Positions 7,128 through 9,886 of a stretch of 9,886 nt of DNA are shown one piece after another; within the stretch, counting starts at the first letter, position 1, and each line of letters opens with the position of its first letter. Made by a program: the position numbers and the translations under genes. Where the stretch lies: positions 1 through 9,886 of the forward strand of contig CALALQ010000400.1 of the NCBI GenBank assembly GCA_937925595.1, given 5' to 3'. Under the pieces are notes generated by a model. It ran no database searches, was not told the origin of the DNA, and saw only the letters and a program-made list of their open reading frames with translations. The stretch is from an uncultured Demequina sp. (GTDB lineage: Bacteria; Actinomycetota; Actinomycetes; Actinomycetales; Demequinaceae).

Positions 7128-7313
7128 TCCGGGGAGAAGAACCCCCAACAGCAAAAGTAGCGGAGGGCGCCCTCGTCGCTGAGGACACCGGATCCGCAAT
7201 TGGCGCGCACGGTCAGAGACGTGATGTCCCGCTCGTGGGAACGGTGGAGTCGTGCGTCCCCTCTCGCCAACACAGGTGTCGGTTTTTTCGCAGATCGAGG
7301 AACACGGTCCATC

Positions 7314-7430
7314 GTGCCTACGATCACGCTGGAAAGCCCCTTCACGATGGTTCACGTCGACCTGCCGTGACCGGACCACATGATCGGCTGGTACTTCGAC
7401 CAGTTGCCGGACGCCGCCGACGCCACCTGA
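7314..7430 (+). pseudogene. Short GC3-rich reading frame broken by TGA; gene remnant or small peptides
   Basis: From GTG 7314 the frame reads VPTITLESPFTMVHVDLP, meets TGA at 7368-7370 and continues in the same frame as PDHMIGWYFDQLPDAADAT to TGA 7428-7430. Nearly all codons here end in G or C, the signature of coding DNA in this genome, and the residues look protein-like on both sides of the stop. Upstream of 7314 the third-position bias is lost. It may be a remnant of a deleted gene, or two tiny peptides (18 and 16 aa). A GAGGA lies 12 bases before GTG 7314, too far for a good ribosome site. I do not recognise the sequence. Confidence 0.35.
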
Positions 7431-7449
7431 GTAAACGACCACCAAACAG

Positions 7450-7478
7450 TTCGCCGCGTGCGAGCAACCGGATAGCAT
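7450..7478 (+). promoter_or_regulatory. Candidate sigma-70-type promoter for the HEPN operon
   Basis: A -35-like TTCGCC (7450-7455) and a -10-like TAGCAT (7473-7478) are separated by 17 bases. The -10 fits the TAnnnT pattern of actinobacterial housekeeping promoters; the -35 keeps only the first TT of TTGACA well. A transcript from here would carry an untranslated leader of about 165 bases before TTG 7652. It is the best promoter I could find in the gap, but it is unproven. Confidence 0.4.
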
Positions 7479-7651
7479 CGGCCCCAGGTGTGTCCCGCGA
7501 CGCCGGCGCTGTTGCCACGCGGTGGCTACCTACGCTTACCAGCGCCCCAGTAGCCAGGGTCGAAAGTGAGCCGATGTCGGGGGTTGGGCATAGGCTGGAA
7601 AACTTTCGCGCGGTAGCAGAGCAGCGAAGAGTCTGAGGAAAGGAAGCGCAA

Positions 7652-8245
7652 TTGGGGAGCTTCATGATCGGGAGGGTGGGCGTGGAGGTGCTGGACGGAC
7701 AGCACCCGGTCGATCTTGTGCCGCCCAGTGAGTGGCACGGTGACAGGAAAGAGCGTCGCGCGAGTGCTGTGGTTGCCAATCTCAGAGCTGACGACGGTTT
7801 GCGCGCACAGGTTTCCTTGGTTCGCTGGGATGGCCGCGACGAGATCTCGCTTGGCTTCGCTGAACTGTTGGCCGGCCCGTCGGACTATGAGCGGCTGGAG
7901 GACGCCGGAGCGATTTCGCCGAAACTCGTCGACGACAAGCTGGTCGCGCGGATTCGCGCGTTGCGCTACGGAAAGACCGGGAGGGCCACCGGCGCGGCGG
8001 TTGAGTGGTCGCAGATCAGCGAGTGGGCTGGCGGTGATGCGCAGGGGATGCTTGCCGATCTCGGCGCCACGCGCACGGGCGCGTATGGCGTGCTGCTGCC
8101 GAGCGCGACGCGCTTCAAGACCGAGCCGGCCATTGAGGTGCCCCTCTCCGATCCGACAGCGTTGTTCGCGGTCTACGCGCTCACGCGCGTCGTGCCGATC
8201 ATGACCGGCTACGGCAAGGAATCGGTGGAAGGCCCGAACGCATGA
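7652..8245 (+). CDS. Unrecognised 197-aa protein, first gene of the HEPN operon
   Basis: I chose TTG 7652 because GAGGAAAGGAAG (7635-7646) ends five bases upstream; ATG 7664, with GGGGAG four bases before it, is almost as good and would give 193 aa. The product looks soluble and of mixed alpha/beta type, without signal peptide or membrane segment. Residues 1-60 seem beta-rich (VEVLDGQHPVDLVPPSEWHG; SLVRWDGRDEISLGF near 55-69). The middle is helical (KLVDDKLVARIRALRYG, 91-107; QISEWAGGDAQGMLADLGAT, 121-140). The C-terminus includes TGAYGVLLPSATRF (142-155) and a helix ALFAVYALTRVVPIM (170-184). No catalytic motif is evident and I do not recognise the family. Its stop overlaps the start of the HEPN gene (ATGA), indicating translational coupling and probably a joint function, for example as sensor or inhibitor of the HEPN protein (inference). 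Confidence 0.8.
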   Translation: MGSFMIGRVGVEVLDGQHPVDLVPPSEWHGDRKERRASAVVANLRADDGLRAQVSLVRWDGRDEISLGFAELLAGPSDYERLEDAGAISPKLVDDKLVARIRALRYGKTGRATGAAVEWSQISEWAGGDAQGMLADLGATRTGAYGVLLPSATRFKTEPAIEVPLSDPTALFAVYALTRVVPIMTGYGKESVEGPNA

Positions 8246-9312
8246 GCGGCGTCGACGTCTCCATCGCGCTGCCCGAGGACGAGACGCCTGGCGAACTCAT
8301 CAAGGGCTACTTCACCCTCATGCGCGCATTCGGGTGGGACCTCTACGTCACAAGCCACTTCGCGCTGCGCGAGGCGTTGGGGCCGCAGTGGTTCGCGGCC
8401 CGGATCAGCGAGCTGAAGGACTCGGACCCGAAGAACTGGCGACCCAACCATCGCTTCGAGCCGCAGGACCCCGGCGTGATCCTCCGCGACTACATCCACG
8501 AGCAGGACTCGCCGTATCTGAGCGTGTTCGGCGGACAGTTCCAGAAGCAGACCGCCGCGAAGAAGATCCTCGCCACGAGGAACACGTGGTTCCACTTCGG
8601 CGACGATCCGACGACCGCCCAGCTCGAAGAGGCCGCGAAGGTCGTGCGCGGGTTCGTACAGTCCAGCGACATGCACATCGCCGGACGCATCGATGCACTG
8701 ATCGAGCGCCTGAGCGACCTGCGCACGGGGCGTTATCCCGCGGCCGCCGCGACGAGCGTGCCCGCGGCGGTTCCTGCCGTCGCCGAGCCTGAACCGCTCG
8801 ATGCGCCGGAGGACTTGCCGCGACCGAGCATCGGCGGCACCTGGGTCGGCCCCATCCCGGAGTTGCGCTATCGCATGACTCGTGCGGGCGACATCGTGCA
8901 CCCCGAGACGATGGAGTCCGTGCGCTCCAGGGTCACCGGGGACTTCGCTTACAAGGTACGTGCCTGGACCGCTGTCGAACCGCGGGGCCGCGAGCTGTGG
9001 ATCGACACCGACGGGGCCGTGGGCGGGTTCATCGGGGCAACCCCACGACTGCTCGGCTACCTCGGCCCCGACCCGGAGGGCGATATCGCCCGCGGGTTCT
9101 TCACGCCGCACTTCTATGCCGTCGACGGCGACGAGATCGCCGACGTCGACACGGGAGAGCGCCGTAAGACACCGTTGGCACAGGGGCTCGCGGACGGCGC
9201 GATGCTTCGGGTGACGACCTACGGCGATGTGCTGCTGGTCGGGGACGACGGCACTATCGAACGGGTGGCGACGGTGACGCCAGCCGAGTGGTTTCCAGGG
9301 CACCTGGGTTGA
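8242..9312 (+). CDS. Swt1-type HEPN domain protein
   Basis: The start ATG 8242 overlaps the previous stop as ATGA. The product has 356 aa. Residues about 15-142 are helical and match the Swt1-type HEPN layout: LIKGYFTLMRAFGWDLYVTS early on, then REALG-x-x-W, a conserved RDYIHEQ helix, KKILATRNTWFHFGDD around 107-122, and a closing helix. Arg113-N-T-W-F-His118 gives an intact RX4H motif, the catalytic signature of HEPN RNases, in the usual R-N-x-W-x-H-F setting. Swt1 itself is a eukaryotic RNase, and bacterial HEPN relatives are common in defence and toxin systems. Residues 165-195 are an Ala/Pro/Glu linker. Residues 196-356 form a separate beta-rich domain (RMTRAGDIVHPETMES; ELWIDTDGAVGGFIGATPRL; GDVLLVGDDGTIERV) that I cannot name; it may bind nucleic acid or a partner. 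The next gene begins two bases after its stop. Confidence 0.82.
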   Translation: MSGVDVSIALPEDETPGELIKGYFTLMRAFGWDLYVTSHFALREALGPQWFAARISELKDSDPKNWRPNHRFEPQDPGVILRDYIHEQDSPYLSVFGGQFQKQTAAKKILATRNTWFHFGDDPTTAQLEEAAKVVRGFVQSSDMHIAGRIDALIERLSDLRTGRYPAAAATSVPAAVPAVAEPEPLDAPEDLPRPSIGGTWVGPIPELRYRMTRAGDIVHPETMESVRSRVTGDFAYKVRAWTAVEPRGRELWIDTDGAVGGFIGATPRLLGYLGPDPEGDIARGFFTPHFYAVDGDEIADVDTGERRKTPLAQGLADGAMLRVTTYGDVLLVGDDGTIERVATVTPAEWFPGHLG

Positions 9313-9314
9313 GC

Positions 9315-9886
9315 ATGGAGAAGGCAGGGAACGTGTTGGCATTGCAGCTTGACGGGTCAAGCACGGTCGCGTGGGTGGATGCGCCAGCGGGCGCATCCGA
9401 TGCCATCGTCGTCCTCGGCCGGGATGACGCTGGGGCAGGAGCGATCCAGGTGGGTGTCGCCCGTCTGGTCACGCGGCCGACGAAGGGCGTGCTCGATGAC
9501 CTGTGGAAGTCGCGCGGTACGCGGGCTCCGATGGGCTTCATCGTCGCAGCCGTCACGCCGGACGGCGTATGGATTCACTACCCGTCCGCGGACGCTCCGC
9601 CCATCGGTCCCATCACGGTCGGCCAGGCGGAGCGACAGCTCCAGTCTGTGCTGGAGGAGGGGAACGGGCTTGCCGCCCACGGGCGTATTCGCGCGATCCA
9701 GGAGGCGATGTCCTCGGCGGGCACGGACGGCTTCTCGAATCACTTCCTGTTTGCCACTTATCACCTGAACCGCGATGTGCCTCGCCGCCCGGATTGGGAG
9801 TCGGCAGGCCAGAAGGCGACGCCGATCCTGCCCAAGCGCGGCATCGAGCTGGTCACCGCGCTCGGGTTCGACGCCGAGCCCGCGGG
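9315..9886 (+). CDS. N-terminal part of a large protein, probably an Eco57I-like DNA methyltransferase (3'-partial)
   Basis: The frame opens at ATG 9315, two bases after the HEPN stop, and runs without a stop to the right edge (190 codons). GGTTGAG before the ATG gives a weak ribosome site, fitting translational coupling. Residues 8-60 look like a beta-sandwich (VLALQLDGSSTVAWVDAPAG; DAIVVLGRDD; IQVGVARLVTRPTKGVLDDL). VWIHYPSADAPPIGPITVGQ and a helix AERQLQSVLEE follow. The phrase HFLFATYHLNRDVPRRPDW (143-161), then RGIELVTALGFDAEP, recalls the leader of large Eco57I-type restriction/methyltransferase proteins, where a similar FATxxLxxxVPxRxDW segment comes before the SAM-binding domain. That is from memory of the family; the catalytic NPPY and FxGxG-type motifs would lie beyond the window. 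Alternative: another large multi-domain defence protein such as an ATPase. Confidence 0.6.
   Translation, partial: MEKAGNVLALQLDGSSTVAWVDAPAGASDAIVVLGRDDAGAGAIQVGVARLVTRPTKGVLDDLWKSRGTRAPMGFIVAAVTPDGVWIHYPSADAPPIGPITVGQAERQLQSVLEEGNGLAAHGRIRAIQEAMSSAGTDGFSNHFLFATYHLNRDVPRRPDWESAGQKATPILPKRGIELVTALGFDAEPA

Larger units (their letters stand above)
7128..7651. other. Divergent intergenic region of about 520 bp
   Basis: This region separates the minus-strand pair from the plus-strand operon. It contains a possible promoter (7450-7478) and the broken reading frame at 7314-7430. Apart from a 7-bp imperfect palindrome followed by six T at 7267-7288, I see nothing else: no RNA gene, no repeat array and no intact gene longer than about 60 codons with convincing protein character. 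The left part (7128-7313) probably holds the promoter of the 438-aa gene, but I could not identify one on the minus strand. Confidence 0.6.

Noticed and set aside
5763..7160. 465-codon plus-strand frame opposite the 438-aa gene
   Set aside because: It is the antisense frame of a gene with clear protein character; its composition (Arg/His/Leu runs) is typical of a mirror frame in GC-rich DNA.
7267..7288. Imperfect palindrome followed by TTTTTT as an intrinsic terminator
   Set aside because: The 7-base arms have a mismatch and only two bases between them, so a stable hairpin is unlikely; no plus-strand gene ends just before it.
8209..9396. 395-codon minus-strand frame opposite the HEPN gene
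   Set aside because: It spans the HEPN gene and both gene junctions, and its sequence shows mirror-frame composition; the HEPN motifs decide the true strand.
1..9886. CRISPR arrays, tRNA or rRNA genes, long direct repeats
   Set aside because: Reading through both strands showed no regularly spaced repeats, no tRNA-like cloverleaf with a recognisable anticodon arm, and no rRNA signature.

Overview
The window is GC-rich DNA (GC strongly favoured at codon third positions). It carries actinobacterial families: a DUF2510 plus SHOCT protein, helicase-associated repeats, and GTG and TTG starts. The protein flavour suggests Microbacteriaceae or a close relative, which is inference. No housekeeping gene, rRNA, tRNA or CRISPR array is seen. 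The content reads as an accessory or genomic-island region.

Layout. (1) 11-568 (+) encodes a helicase-associated (HA) domain protein without a helicase core; its frame is open to the left edge. (2) 618-1220 (-) and 1476-2902 (+) form a divergent cluster. It holds a small protein with a weak resemblance to MbcA/ParS/Xre antitoxin C-termini, a HAD-fold protein of the SAK RNA-repair-associated type, and a clearer antitoxin Xre/MbcA/ParS-like protein. (3) 2979-4646 (-) is a DUF2510/PH-like/SHOCT protein. (4) 4749-4980 (-) is a frameshifted, truncated IS3-family transposase scar. (5) 4991-7127 (-) is a two-gene unit: an unrecognised 438-aa protein with one long hydrophobic helix, followed closely by a GIY-YIG nuclease. 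(6) 7128-7651 is a divergent intergenic region with a plausible promoter and a short, broken, GC3-rich reading frame. (7) 7652-9886 (+) is the start of a tightly packed operon: an unrecognised 197-aa protein, a Swt1-type HEPN protein with an intact RX4H motif (ATGA overlap), and, 2 bases further on, the N-terminus of a large protein cut by the window edge. That N-terminus resembles the leader of large Eco57I-like DNA methyltransferases.

The most interesting part is the right-hand operon. A HEPN RNase-type protein coupled to a putative methyltransferase and an orphan small protein looks like the first three genes of a defence system. The GIY-YIG pair and the antitoxin-like/HAD cluster are further candidate conflict modules, and the IS3 scar shows past mobile-element activity. 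All functional statements come from reading motifs by eye; no database search was possible.
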